DNA of 64,000 nt from positions 49,538,001 through 49,602,000 of the forward strand of contig CM114272.1 in assembly GCA_050084515.1 (NCBI GenBank), written 5' to 3'. This DNA is from Blasia pusilla (lineage: Eukaryota; Marchantiophyta; Marchantiopsida; Blasiales). Made by a program: the position numbers and the translations under genes. The notes under the pieces were generated by a model. That model was not told the origin of the DNA, made no database searches, and worked only from the letters and a program-made list of their open reading frames with translations. Position 1 is the stretch's first letter; each line of letters begins with the position of its first letter. Shown here in pieces: positions 44,628 to 56,939 of the stretch.

Positions 44628-45515
44628 GTAAGTTTCCTCTTCCTTAAGTTTGATTGCTTCAATCCATCGGAGTCCGACGGGTTGCATAATTGGAAAGCTT
44701 AAAGATGGGCAAGAATGATTTGAGTCTCTTGCCACCATCCTGTTTGTGGTCAATATCATAGTCAAGCAAACCGTTGAAGTCCGACGGGTTGCCTGGTGGC
44801 CAAGCACACCAGATTAATCCGGGATACTGAAACCAGTCAAGCATCGACGGGTGGAAAAATGATTTCATGATTTATTTTTTCTTCAATCCGTCGGACTCCG
44901 ACGAGTTGCACAATGAGAGGTAACAAATCATCGGACGCCTAAAAGCAACTCGTCGGAGTTCGATAAGTTACTGGACTCTCCGATATTTTTTGGATACTTT
45001 TGGCCAAAAGCAACTCGTCGGACTCCGACGGTTTACATCCCCCAAGGGTAGGTGGTCGGAGTCAGAGAGCTTGCTTTTAGGCGTCCAATTCCAGATTTAC
45101 ATAGCCATTGCGCAACCCGTCGGACTCCAACGGGTTGATATGTGCAATGTTTAACCTGGAAACCAAGGAATTAGCGGAACCGATCGGTTGGACTAGAGAG
45201 TCACGAAAAGAGAGTGCAACCCGTCGGACTCTGATGGGTTGCAATTCTCTCAAGAGTGTTGCAATAAGTGTAACACAAAGATAAGTGTTGCGACCCGTCG
45301 GACTCCAGCGGGTTGCAACATTTATCTCTGTGTTACGATTTGGAACCCGATGGGTTGAAAAAATTGGACCCATCAAAATCCGACGGGTTGCAACACTTAT
45401 CTCTGTGCTACCATTTTGACCCCCATGGGTTGACAGAATTGCGACCCGTCAGAGTCCGATGGGTTGCAGGAACCCGATAGCTTGCAATATTCTTACCTTG
45501 TGTTTGGATGTGCAG
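44628..45515 (+). repeat. Intron 2 of copy D, palindrome array
   Basis: The donor is GTAAGTTTCC and the acceptor TTTGGATGTGCAG. It carries about thirteen palindromes, many with one diverged arm. Near 45290-45400 the pair TATCTCTGTGTTAC / GTAACACAAAGATA forms a wider inverted repeat around GACCCGTCGGACTCC. Confidence 0.7.
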
Positions 45516-47555
45516 GATTGTATCCGAGGGGAACGTCACCCACCACTGGATCCAGGATTGTGACAAGGTGAAGAAGGTGCGTACGACGCACCCGGCAGAG
45601 TACAAGGGATTCCTGGGCAACGATCTGGTAAATGAGATGTTGGCAAAGGGAGCTCACATAAAAAAGAAGACATAGGAAAATACCTTCATTTCCCAAGATG
45701 CAGCCATCACAATCCTATGTTGGTCCAAGATCCAGGCTGCCAAGAAGAGTGCCGTTGGGGCGGAGCGAAGGGAGAACGTGTTAGTGTTGAAACGTGCAAA
45801 GTTTATTCAGGCTTCCGTATCTGCAGCTACAAAGTACACTGCAAGCAAGATGCAACGTTACATTGCAATTCTCAACCCCAAACTTGGCCCGGAGTTTTAC
45901 AAGGAGCTCAAGGCGATAATCAAGCGCCAGCAGAAGAGAGACGAAGATCCACAGGGTCGGATCGGAGAGAAAGTGTCTCTGGACCACGTGCACAGGTTTG
46001 CAATGTCTGCGATATCCAAGTTTAGGCAAATCCGACTGATGAAAATCAGTCTCGAGGGCACTAAGGCCCAAAAGCAGGCGTCACACCACCCTCCGGGAGT
46101 TTCAGATCGAGTGATCTCCCATTGGCTATGGGAATGGTCATTCTGGGACTCGTTGCGCCTTCTTGGGAAGTCCATGATCGTGGGTCTACAAGCGGAGCTG
46201 AAGAAGATTGAGCCAGTTCTAGAGGAAGCAAACCTAGAGGCTGTAGAAGATTTTGAACTATGGCTTGATGACATCTAAGTTAAGCCCACAAAAAGCCCAG
46301 GATTCAGGATGATGTTCAAGAATCACATCCTCCCTGAGGCAGACATGGATGAGGAAATAGACGCTAGAAAATGGGATTTTGCAAAGAAGAAGCGGGATCT
46401 TCAGGACCATGCGGCCGAGTCATCTCGACAAAGAGCTGCCCTACAGATGGTGTATGATGTACCTCATCAATTGTATGAATGCAGGTACGTGGAAAAAATT
46501 ATCGGCAGCTTGCAAATTGTGGGCTTCTCCGCCTGATGGAGAGGGATTCTCCATGTACGACATGGAGATGGGACAGGGCATGTCCAACTGGGAGGTTATC
46601 AATTGTCCAATCTGGTTGGACTTCAACGACCCAGAGGACATTACAGAAAAAAACTACCCGTGGTGTATGATGCAGTGATCCCAGGTAGGGACGACATTCC
46701 AAACTTTGTGAAGCCTGATGATTTTTTCAAAGGTGATGCGGAGGAGCAAGCCCTTGAGAGAGCGGAGTTGGTGGCAAAGGTTGTCACCGCCAAAGACAAA
46801 TCCACAGCGGGTTTGAAAGCCAAGGCGAGGGGATCGAGGAATTCCGAGGCGGAGTCTTCCATAGAAGAGGGTGAGTCCTCAAGGCAAGAGGCAGAATCGT
46901 CCGGGCAAGCAAGGCGAGAGGGCCAAACTAGGTCCTCATCCAAGAAAACTCCTGTGGAGTCTGAGGTAACAGAGACTCCCACAATCCGATAGCAGACTCG
47001 GGAGAAGCGAAAGCGAGATGCCCCTAGTTCGTCCGAAAGAGGAGATAAGGATGTGGAATACATTCCATCATCCTTGGGCAGGCATAGGGAAACAACCACC
47101 GGGACAAATTTCCTCATTCACTTGACTCATCTTATCGATGAGCTGCAGAGTTTCAGTTCTCAGGAGTCGACACCTGCCATAGACAAATTGACCGTGCTGG
47201 GATGAAAACTCCTTCAAAACGGGCACGCTCCTTGGATAGTGCATGGGGTTGTTGAGGAGGTGGTTGTGGACCTCCTCATTGCGGATTTTTGTTCAGGGTT
47301 TTGCTTGTGGGACAACAATCTGTCTGACATTGTCCCAGACTGGAATGTCTCGCTTTCATACGACCAAATCGCGATGTTGTTTTCTTTTTCTGACTTGTGT
47401 TTGAGTGATAGGGGTTGTTTCTTGGTCCTCACTGGAGGGAGCAAAGATGAGTTCTTCAACCTTCAGTGCGTGAAGAGGTTGCTGAAGTGGAGGACGGCGC
47501 AATCATGGATCATTAAAAATGAGTATCCACTCAGATCGGAAATGACTCAAGTTCG

Positions 47556-48207
47556 GATAAGTCCTCTTTTTCAACGAATTGAGTTCGAACAAAAATTCAA
47601 CCCGTCGGACTCCGACGGGTTGCATCTCTGCATGCAACCCATCGGATCCCAACATCTTGTGTCTGCGGTGTTGCAATCTGTCAACCTGTGTCTGCGGGTT
47701 GCAAATTCACCAACAAGTCTCCATTGATTGTAACCCGTCGAAACCCCACGGGTTGCAAGTAGCACTGCTTTTCCACATGTTTCTGGAGTGATGCAACCTG
47801 TCTGGAAGCAGCGAGTTGCTCTCATATTTGGAAGTTCTCAACTCTAAACAATTGTATTCAGTTGTAAGCCAACCATCGAACTCCGACAGGTGGAGGTTCT
47901 GTCCAGCAAGATGAGCAACCTGTCGGCTTTCGACGGGTTGCTCAGGGCCAACTCGTCGAACTTCGACATGTTGATGTTCTGTCAGGCCTACATGCCAAGT
48001 TTGGATGGGTTGGTAATCACTATGGACTAGTATGACCGGTCAAAAAGCAACTCGTTGGGCTCCGACAGGTTTCTCCTCTGCCTAGCCAAATGAGCAACAC
48101 GTCGGATCCCGACATGTTGCACATTGTGTCACTATATTGAGAGTAGACCATCGGTCTACTAGTTTTTTCTTTTGGCTGACATTAATTTCCACCTGCTTGT
48201 TTACAAA
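47556..48207 (+). repeat. Intron 3 of copy D, palindromes
   Basis: It contains a perfect palindrome at about 47599-47623 (CAACCCGTCGGACTCC and mirror), several diverged ones to 48122, and the AGTAGACC...GGTCTACT stem near 48141-48159. The donor GATAAG and acceptor ACAAAG are both off consensus. Confidence 0.6.
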
Positions 48208-49057
48208 GAGACCACTCATTTGTCTACTGCTTTGTAAGGCCCGAGCACAACTTCTCGATGTTCAAGATCCCGGATCCAATGGATCCATGCTCTGATGGAA
48301 ACAGCTTAGATAGTCTCTACAATTCCCCCCCGAGAATTTACATGCAGGATGGCACCCCCTTACTTGGAGGAAGGGAGAAGTCACATGCCTTGATGCAAAT
48401 GCTCATTGAGCTCTGCTCGAGGCCGGGTGACTTGGTCTTTGACTTAGTTGGCCTATCAAGGGCGAGTATCAGAGGCGTCTGACATAGTGGCAGGAACATT
48501 CTTTGCCTTGAGGGAAGGCCATAACTTTTTGACCTTTGCAAAGAGGCAAAGGCAGATTACGAGAGGCTAGTGGGAGTATACAACTCTCTTCCAAAGCCAA
48601 CAGCTCCAGTTCCAGAACCACCATTGATAGTGACACCACCTTCACTTCCTACTATTCCAAAAATCGGAAGAGCAAAGTCGATCGTAATTCTGGAAGAGCT
48701 ATCGGACGATGACGAGTGAGTTCAAAGATTTACTAGACCCAGCTTGACAGAAGTATTTTGGAGTAGGGATTTAGTGCTTTCCAAGGACGGAGCACATCTT
48801 GATACAGGATGGATGTCACCTTGTAGAGCATACAAAATTTACTGTTGAGGAAGACGTTGGGACTCAAATCATGTTACATGGGACCGTTATGGTGTACCTA
48901 GGGAGGGCCAAGGCTCTTAAATTCCCCAACATTTACGATCCCTGTCTACAATCGGCCACAGGAGCCACTTGTATCCCAAGACATTCCTTTTGTAGAGGAA
49001 CCTAGGAGAGTTAGGAGTAAATTTGTAGATGACGAGGCTGAAGAAATCATGGACTAG

Positions 49058-50626
49058 ATCAAATGTACATTTCGGAGCTTCCCTCGGATGTAATAAAGGA
49101 CAAGAAGTTTTTGAACCATGATGGTTTTTGTAAACTTTTGCTGAATTGTTTTTCGTTCTTGTCGATTGTGTTGGTCTATCTACTCTAGGTTGTTTATTTT
49201 GCAACTAGTCGGATTCCAATGGCTTGCAACTTGTCACAATATTTTAAACCCCTTTCACGCAACCTGACGGATTCCGACAGGTTGGCTGCTTGAGTGATCC
49301 CACTCCTTTTGTAAACTTTTCTAAATTTTTTCTCGTTCTTGTCGATTGTGTTGGTCTATCTACTCGAGGCTGTTTATTTTGCAACCCTTCGGATTCCGAC
49401 AGGTTGCAACTTGTCACAATATTTTAAACCCCTTTCAGGCAACCTGTCGCATTTTGACACGTTGGCTGCTTGAGTGATTCCACTCTTTTCCTATTAGTCC
49501 AACTTTTCAGGCATTCTAGGAGGCTTCTTCACTTTTGCCTCGTTCCTCCATTATCGTCACACCATTCTTCTCTAACACGGTATTTCAGAGACGTGTTGGA
49601 TTCCTACTACTTGTTGGATTGTCATGTAGGATTCCCAACTTGTTGGATTCTCATGGGGTGCAGGGCAAAATGGAATTACTTGTCAAGATCATTCTTTTGT
49701 TGTGGTGTGCTTGCTTGCAAGGGGTGCAACCCATTGGATTACGACGGGTTGCAAGAGTTGCAACCTGTCGGATTCCGACGAGTTGGAAGGGGTGCAACCT
49801 GTAAGATTCCAACATTTGGGGTCTCAATGAAGGGACATGGGTGCATCAGTTCATCTTTCCTTATGACAGCTATCAACCTTTTGGTTCAATTTTCGTCTCA
49901 GTCTGATCACATTTTCTTCTTGATGCATACATTTCTCAGTGGCCGAGAGAATGGTGAAACCAAGTTTTCAAACGCACAATAGTCTATGGTTTACTTTATG
50001 GATCCATTCATGAGCCAACATCATCCAATGATGTCATGAAAGTCTTCGGCTACCATCAATGATGAGTGATTTTTTCTGTTGTGGAAAACCCCCTCATGGA
50101 TGAGTATTGATCGGATGGGATATTTCATGCCTTGCAAGAAGAGTCAAAAATCCAAAATGTCAACCACATCTTTAGAGAAGTTAAACCTTGAAGGGCATAT
50201 GAGTCTATTGAGATCATAGTTAGAATCTAAATTTGAACCTTTCATTGAGATGAAATTGCTACTTCTGGTCAAATTATTTGCCGATGGTCTTCCAACAATA
50301 ATGCCCCTCTGCCCGGCTTACTACAGAGCAGGCTTTGACAGGCAATGTGAAGAAAATTGGGCTCACATGGAGAGTGATGGAAGGATGTTTGTAGTGGTCT
50401 TATGATATCTACTTCTTTTTCCAAGTCTGGAAAAAGAAGGTGACTTTAGGCCCGAATGTGGTCCACTCGCTACTCTCTTCTAAAGATTTCATGAATTTGA
50501 AAGCAAACAAAAATTTCAATAATGTCAAAAAATTTAGAAGAGAGGAGGCAGATTCTGCGCTTTTTTTTTAAGAGAGAATGTCCTCTCTTCCTCTCTTCCT
50601 CTCTCCTGCCAGAATACCAGCCCCCC
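49058..50626. other. Left arm of copy D
   Basis: 49200-49800 contains palindromes (GCAACCTGACGGATTCC, CAACCTGTCGGATTCCGACG) and a direct duplication: TTTTTCTCGTTCTTGTCG-type sequence with TGTTGGTCTATCTACTC occurs at about 49150 and 49330. 49850-50380 is about 500 bp not present in A or B. It reads in one frame with a handful of stops (LLLLVKLFADGLPTIMPLC, PAYYRAGFDRQCEENWAHM) and might be a decayed exon, but I do not recognise it. The terminal tract is at 50540-50626. Confidence 0.45.
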
Positions 50627-52589
50627 TCTAGCATTGTGTCGCAAACTCTCAATGCGAATCACTCGTCCCGCCCCCAATCAACAAGTACTAGCAACTATCG
50701 TCGTGAATCCTGTCCATGCTCGCAAAACACCATGTCCCCAGAACTCTCTATGAGCGGAAAATCAAACTCCCGCCACGAATCGTGATCCCTGCTCGGAAAT
50801 ACCAACGCACAAAAATCTCTCCTACTACGTAACCCAAATTTACCGCATCCAACACTAAACCAGGTAGCACATCTACCACGTTCACCCTACTCACCATGTC
50901 TACTCCGCCTTACCACGGCCTCCATTAAACAACGTTCCTCAAAGCCCTACCACGTTCTTCTCCTATTCCTTCACATCTCTAGCAACCCCCGCCCTAGCCC
51001 CTATGCCTTTACTGCCGGCTCGCCACCCTATGCGGCAAGCCCTTCCTTCTTCCCAGGCAAGGCGCGACCCACCCAACTACCTTTGATCTTGGAGCCATAA
51101 TGGCTCGTGCCCTCGCCCTTGCCCAGACTTAAATGCAAGGGGAATGCCTTGGCCGACGCCCTCCTCCTCCTCATCCTACATTGTCCCCTTCTCTACGCGT
51201 TTGGCATGCGGCCCTATGCGGGCACACCTACCCATGCCTCCTCCTCCATCTTTGGACTCATAATGACTCCCTTGGACCCGCTTGCGCCCTTGGAGCTCCC
51301 TCCTTCTCACCTCCCATCAGGGTCCGGGGAGTTTTTTCGTGACAACTGGTATATTTCCGGTCTCTACAAATCCGAGCGGCAATTTTCGAAGTTTTTTTCA
51401 TTCCAGCCGGCTAAACAGGTACGAATACAAAGGACACCCTCTCTGAACCTTCGGTTTTTGGCCGGTAAGTGACGACCTGAATCGAAAATTCTCAGATTCT
51501 TCCGGCTAGCTCAACACGTAACCCCGGTTCTCCCCGGACATTGCCTCCCATATCACGGCTCCCCTGCACCCCAACGGCGCGGCTACATGACGAGGCCTTA
51601 GTACAGTTCCCTATGGAGCCAACACTTCCTTCCTCCTTTCTTGGAGTTTCGGGCCCGCCACCCTATGCGGACATGTTCTCGTCTATGTGCTAGTACGGCC
51701 CTTCCATCCCCGCACCCCCATCCACTTGACCAAAGTTCGCCACTCTCACCACCTCTACGAAGCCGTAACCTAAATGCTTGAAATTTTCCCGCCTACCCTA
51801 AACATACAACCTAGCGGCTATGCCCTAGCTTGTTCTAGTGGCTTGCTCTTGATCTGCAATGTTTATTTCTCCTGACACTCACGAACACTCCCCGCTACAC
51901 TCTACAGTTGTCCCCTGTCAACCTGCACCAGCAAAATCTAAGCAGAACGGACAGCGTTTCCGTGCACGACTTTTCAAACAGAAAAAATGACAAACAAATG
52001 CCACTCGACGTCTCCATGGGCTCCCAAACAAGGCAACTCGCTTGCTTACCTGCACACAACGAATTCCCCATGCCCCCTTACATCTTTCGCATGTAAAATC
52101 TGAGTAGTAAAAACGGCCCACCCGACCTAAAACTCCACTCATGAATCTACATCGGCATATCAAACCACATCCACCCTCCGTTGTGACGGAATCCGGATGC
52201 TAGCACCCTAACTCCTACACACTCACACATGTCTATGCAAGAGAGGCACTCCTAAGGCTCAACATGAGAAAGATGGCTTGGGAAAGCCATCTTCCTCACT
52301 CTTATACCCTTGGGAAGAGCCAAAAGGCTCTTCTCCCAGAAATAGCCCTACCAATGATAACCTGCGTGCACAGGTTACCGGATGACCATTGACTGGGTCA
52401 ATAGGTCACTTCACGAACTAAAATCAATAGGGAAATTTCCATAAATGACGTTCCCTACACAACAGAGTTGTCGCCAACCTCATCCGACATCTCAAGACGA
52501 AGTTACATCCTAACAACCCGCTGACTCTTTATGTCGTCGACGCGATAGAACTCTACCTACGTCAAACTAAGATGTGACAATACTGAGGA
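50627..52589. other. C-rich non-coding stretch with hairpins, probably LTR or leader of a retroelement
   Basis: No conserved coding frame. 50640-51800 is unusually rich in CCTAC, CTACC and CCCTA words. Two neighbouring hairpins occur: AGATGGCTT-GGGA-AAGCCATCT (52271-52292) and GAAGAGCC-AAAA-GGCTCTTC (52314-52333). ACCTG...CAGGT follows near 52361. Such structure is common in LTR or 5' leader regions, but no matching second copy lies in the window. Confidence 0.35.
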
Positions 52590-53400
52590 GACCTATCAAG
52601 GAGTGTCATTTCCACTTGCATACTGATTGGAGTATGTTGGGCCTTAGAGCGGTGCTCACTTAACATGACGATTAGGGTAGATTATTCGTGGTGGCTTATG
52701 CTAGTTACTCGAACAATATTGCAGAGGCAAAGTATAGTTCGTATGAGGGTAAGTGCTTGGCTATATTGTGGGTTGTCACCCATTTCAAGCCTTACTTCTT
52801 CGGAAACCCCTTAACCATCATCACTGATCATCAACCATTGAAGTGGTTGACGGAGTCCGACAAGGTTATAGGGAAGCTTGGCAAGTTGGCTATATTATTG
52901 CACGAGTATGATTTCTAGATGGTACATCGACCTTGGAAGCTCAACCAAGATGTCGGTCGGTTGAGCTGTAACTCATGTCCGAGTCAGCGAGATGCAACTG
53001 GAGCTAATTGGCCCGAAAAAAGTGATAAGGAGTTGGTGCCTGGATGGCATGCGTGAGCCTATTTGGGCTTGTTCGCTATGGAGAGCTAGAGTGTTGGAAA
53101 TTCGATGATAAGATTTGATGGAGAGTCCTAGCCTCAGATCGAGAGGCGGATGAGGAGGCAACAAGTGGCCAAAATATTCATGAGGATGGAGTAGTCTTGG
53201 AGTACCTTTGTATTGGCAACGTCACAAGCATAGTGGGTGTTATAGAGCGAGATCAGATCCTATAACGAGCCAGATGGCTTTTTTGGGATGGGACATAGGT
53301 GTTGCATTGGGAGTTTGGGAAGATGGTAAAGGCCTTGTGTGAAGGACCATGTGCGTAATTTTGTGTTATGTCACCTTCCTAATAAATTGATCCGAGCTTA
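52590..53400 (+). pseudogene. Ty3/gypsy #2 fragment: RNase H joined to integrase tail
   Basis: The plus strand reads FHLHTDWSMLGLRAVLT, then FVVAYASYSNNIAEAKYSSY and EGKCLAILWVVTHFKPYFFG with ITDHQPLKWLTESDK (RNase H / RT connection), and HRPWKLNQDVGRLSCN. Downstream pieces are much decayed. 53330-53395 reads KDHVRNFVLCHLPNK, which corresponds to the integrase tail just before the PHD finger in #3. So the integrase core and PHD are deleted. #2 is closely related to #3 but opposite in strand. Confidence 0.7.
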
Positions 53401-53614
53401 GCAGTATTTGTCGTGCGAATCCACATCGTCATACAACATACATCGCTGACATACCATACTCACATACGTACATAACATAGACGAGAGTATCCACAAACGC
53501 AAGTGTACCACAACTCGCCCCTAATCGGCGGTTAGGTCCTCTAACTCCTAGGTACCCTATACATCTACTACATGCTATACACCTTCTTGGGTGCCCGAAT
53601 CAGAAGGCCGGGTG
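53401..53614. repeat. LTR-like sequence between gypsy #2 and #3
   Basis: TGTCGTGCGAATCC at 53410 followed by ACAACATACAT resembles 62424 (TGTCGTACGCATAC...ACAACATACAT) and 63162 (TGTGACAATTATC...ACAACATACAT). CCCATCGTTAGTCGCA also recurs near 63395. These shared blocks beside the ends of Pol frames look like LTRs of one family; their full borders and strand are not resolved. Confidence 0.45.
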
Positions 53615-53810
53615 CTAGGTTGCCCCATCGTTAGTCGCACATCTGTAATCCATATCATGCAAAGATCGAGGACAAACCCACCTTCCAGTAGGAACGACAT
53701 CCAAACGTGGAGTCAAACACATCATGTGCCAACCCCTAGAACACCGATCACACACCAACATACGGGTTGCGTTACGGCAGACCACACAACATGCACCTCA
53801 AGCTAGCACG
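53615..53810 (-). pseudogene. PHD finger at the C-terminus of Pol, gypsy #3
   Basis: After ASLRCMLCG and one frameshift the minus strand reads RNATRMLVCDRCSRGWHMMC, then LTPRLDVVPTGRWVCPRS and a stop soon after (53615-53617). Spacing C-x2-C, C-x2-C, H-x2-C, W-x-C-x2-(S) is that of a PHD finger with the last Cys changed to Ser. PHD fingers bind histone H3 tails. At the end of an integrase it would occupy the place a chromodomain has in chromoviruses; that role is inference. Confidence 0.8.
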
Positions 53811-53829
53811 TATCATGGCTAAGCTTGGG

Positions 53830-55014
53830 TCAATAAGACCATCCACATTTGGAAGATGACATGGCCACAATTACGCACATGGTCCTTCCAAACAACTCCA
53901 TCACGACCCTCCAACATGAGAACTGAAGCTAACACTCGCGCAAGACTCGAAAATAGTGCGGCCTACCGTCACATCCAACGTTGTCGGTGCAATCTGCTGC
54001 AAATAGACATAGTCCCCACATGGAACCTACGAATCGATGGTCGATAACCTCCACTCGAATGGTTGCATACCGCAACGTATCCCCTGTGTTGAGCAATGGC
54101 AAGATTCTCAAAGGTCGTTGGCATAACTCTCCGAAAGAGCTCCGCCCGCGAGAACACACCCTCATCCATATCTCTGGGTCATCAAGGTTCACCACCTCAC
54201 TAGACTCGACCAATTCTTTCTTGGCAAGTCCGATCTCGCCGATAACAGAAAATAAGGTGAGAAGGAAGCCAAGGATGCTCGGCGATCGAACCTATACCCC
54301 ATGGCTAACCATGGCAACCGAATATCCTGGGTCCCAAGATGCCCTTCAGAGGCCATACTTGCGCAATGCCCTCTTCACCGTCTCCTGAACCACACGCTCA
54401 GCCAAACCATCCGCCTCTGGATGATCTCGAGACGTGGTCCGATGATCAATCAACGCCTTGTCACACAAGACTGAAACTCACCTCAAACTCTGAACCCTGG
54501 TCGGTCAAGACTTCCAGTTGGTGCACCAAAATGACTAAGCACTCTATCCAAAACGCATACGCCGTTCCTTCACTTGCCTTGTCCGTAATGCCACCAACTC
54601 AATCCACTTGAGAAGTGCTCCACCATCACCAACACATATCGATGATGTCGCATACCAACGGTAACGGTCCCGCAAAGTCCACACTCCAACGGTAACCCAA
54701 CCCCATAATAGGCAAGGGGTGTAATTGTGGTGTAGGGCATTAAATGATGCCTCACCCGGTCACAAACCATACAACGTGACACCAATCGCTGCACTGAGTA
54801 TGCATGCCACGCCACCAATATCGCCAAGGAGTAAGCTATACGCACGCTTTACCCCAAAATGTCCCAACTCCTCATGGGCATGTCGCACAATGCGCTCTCT
54901 CGAGCCAAATGTGGCACTACTGCACTCTACCATCCTCCCACACGCGGAGAATATGTATTCCCTCCAATCGATACCTCTTAGCACGTTGAAGAACACGGTC
55001 TCGCTCCTTGGCAC
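53830..55014 (-). pseudogene. Integrase of gypsy #3
   Basis: The HHCC region includes RHAHEELGHFGVKRAYSLL and CMVCDRVRHHL. The catalytic core has WSVDFAGP (first Asp, 54671-54682), LTDQGSEF (second Asp, about 54500) and HPEADGLAERVVQ (Glu, about 54415). The C-terminal part has DDPEIWMRV, RHRGYVAVCNHS-like RDTLRYATIR, YRPSIRRFHVG and EGRDGVVWKDHVRNC. Several frameshifts lie between these motifs. Confidence 0.75.
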
Positions 55015-55319
55015 TCACTCGCCTCGGCACCCTACTGGTCCGTAGGAACTCCAACACTAACGCATCATCATGAATATCACGCTGATCCGCACCACCATCT
55101 CCAACCTTAGGATCTCAAGGTCTGGCCATCTACCCTCCGACTAGAGTAAGATATCATGTGGTCCTCCATACTAGAGTCCACCCTAACCAACATAAAAGGC
55201 GGATGCATGCCAACCTGGCACCATCTCCTCATCAACCTCGCCATGCCATCTAGCCCCAGTTGTATCCTCTTGGCTAGTACATGGGTTCCTACTCAACCCA
55301 TCAAAGATCAAGGTTGGCA

Positions 55320-55720
55320 ACTCCAGGTCTATGTACCACCCGGAAGTCATACTCTTGTAAGATAAGAGCCCACCGTGCAAGCTTCCCCGTAAGCTTGTCC
55401 GACTCCATCAACCACTTGAGCGGTGGTGATCAGAACAAGGGTAAATTGTGTGCCAAACAAGTAACACCTAAAGTGTGCCCACACCACACACTTGCCAAGC
55501 ACTCTCCCTCATATGAACTATAGCGACTCACAGCATTATTCGAACGACTTGCATAGGCCACCACAAACTCCATGTGCTCATCATCATGTTGTGTCAACAC
55601 CGCTCCAAGTCCCAACCTACTCCAATCAGTGTGTAATGAAATGGGCGCCCTCGATAGGTCTCTCAAGATAGGCGCCGCCACCAATCGGGCCTTAAGCTCC
55701 ACAAAAGCTCTCCCGATCAT
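55320..55720 (-). pseudogene. RNase H domain of gypsy #3
   Basis: The minus strand reads ISLHTDWSRLGLGAVLTQHD, FVVAYASRSNNAVSRYSSYE and GECLASVW, then in other frames the TDHQPLKWLMESDKLTGKLA-type segment and the YDFRVVHRPG tail near 55330. D of TDWS and E of YEGE are catalytic candidates. Confidence 0.7.
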
Positions 55721-56640
55721 CTCCCAGTGCCACTCTTGATCTGATTTCAGAAATTGGTTCAAAGGCTTTGCCATAGCACTAAATCCCTTCACATACCTCC
55801 GATAGTAGTTCGCCAATCCCATGAATGCTCGAACTCTACTCACATCTACCGGACGCGAATAAGTGCAATAGCCTCCACCTTTGCTTGTGAACTCCCAAAC
55901 CACCGGATAGATCACATGACCCAAGTACTCAACATCCTCATGGAAGAACTTACACTTTCCTGGATGCAAACGTAGACCATGAGCTTTCAACCGCTCAAAC
56001 ACCATCTGCAAATGTATCCGATGCTCCTCCACCGTGTTACAACACCAAGATATCATCAATGTAACACCGAACAAAATCCAACCCGCTAGGATCCCGTCCA
56101 TCACTCTTTGAAACTCGGCAGTGCATTCTTCAACCCAAAGGGTAAGAATTTCCACTGGTACAAACAATCCTTGCCATGAGAGTTAACACCCCAAAATGTT
56201 GTCTTGGCCTTGTCACTCTCCCGAATCGGCAATTGATGGTATCTCGCTCAAGATCCAAAGTACTGAAAATCTTTGCCTATCCCACCACATCAAAGATTTC
56301 TCGGTGTAGGCATGGCATACCTATCGGCCTTGGTTTGCCGATTGATAGGACGGTAATCTCCACACATCCGCCTATCCGTGTAGTTGCCATGCATATCCTT
56401 TTAGCAGCATGACATGTGGTGGCCGATGCATACTCTCCATGCAACAACTCCACTAATCCAGCCTCCAAAAGGTCCAACGCCCTACTCGAATCAGGTCCCT
56501 CTCCATATCACTATATCGGTAGGGGACGACGGAAGATTGGCGTATCACTAGCCAAATCAATCCATATACCGGTCCAACCAGAGAACCCAACTCCTTCATG
56601 CTAAAGGCAAAACAACTCCTATAAGCACGTAGGAACCGTG
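55720..56640 (-). pseudogene. Reverse transcriptase of gypsy #3
   Basis: From the N-terminus: RYSDMERDLI and a LEAGLVELLHGEYAS segment, CGDYRPINRQT in broken frames, CTAEFQRVMDGILAG, then CYIDDILV (YIDD active site at 56052-56063, one frame off), NTVEEHRIHLQMVFERLKAH, GLRLHPGKCKFFHEDVEYLG and VRAFMGLANYYRRYVKGFS. A typical Ty3/gypsy RT, with frameshifts on both sides of YIDD. Confidence 0.8.
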
Positions 56641-56939
56641 TCAGCGCCTTTTCTCACCTCCCGTAAGCTTGGGCCCAAGTAATGGCTCCCAAGTCTCCTC
56701 CACGGCATACTAGAGGGAGAGGACGATGCCATTGGTCGCTACGCAACCCCTCACAAGATGATACACCCTTAGCTACACCATCATCTCGAGCAAATAACTC
56801 CTCCACCAAAGATGAGCAACCAACTCCACATGCCCACCATTACATCCCATTTACTCCAAGGATGCAAAATACTACTCTCTCGCTTCACCGATGCCTCTAC
56901 CGCCCCGGTAGCCATCGAGCTCATTACAAGGGGTGGAAG

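Larger units (their letters stand above)
42014..49057 (+). pseudogene. ParB-like / beta-class DNA methyltransferase-like gene, copy D
   Basis: Plus-strand exons: E1 from 42014 (MTKKKTQATKVESITPKSIK), coiled coil of KREKKRLDASARRAELVK type, with its acidic end deleted after about 42407. E2 42481-42880 and 44542-44627, split by the LTR-like insert; FFIWDGNHRYMEWTQFAEE is intact. E3 45516-47555: a long open stretch 45778-46278 (TASKMQRYIAILNPKLGPEF, ISHWLWEWSFWDSLRL), then DDFFKGDAEEQALERAEL, and DFCS in place of DLPS at 47284-47295. E4 about 48208-48715 has PGDLVFDLVGLSRAS, GRNILCLEGRP and ends EELSDDD. E5 48786-49057 ends EEIMD. The E3 donor (GATAAG) and E4 acceptor are altered. The intron before E5 is only 70 bp. 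Confidence 0.5.
39836..50626. mobile_element. Giant Mutator-like DNA transposon, copy D (inverted, transposase mostly lost)
   Basis: Orientation is opposite to A-C. It begins inside the transposase N-terminal region, passes the divergent promoter (40473-42013) and the ParB/methyltransferase-like gene (42014-49057, plus strand), and ends with the left terminus reversed (purine/pyrimidine tract to CCAGCCCCC at 50626). It is interrupted by an LTR-like insert (42881-44519). C and D thus meet right end to internal break. Confidence 0.7.

Noticed and set aside
51107-51472. 121-codon plus-strand frame in the C-rich region
   Set aside because: Low-complexity Pro/Leu composition, no domain, no conserved copy in the window.
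55430-56167. Pararetrovirus (caulimovirus-like) origin of the RT
   Set aside because: Integrase with HHCC and DDE motifs follows RNase H, which fits a Ty3/gypsy LTR retrotransposon; no movement protein is seen.
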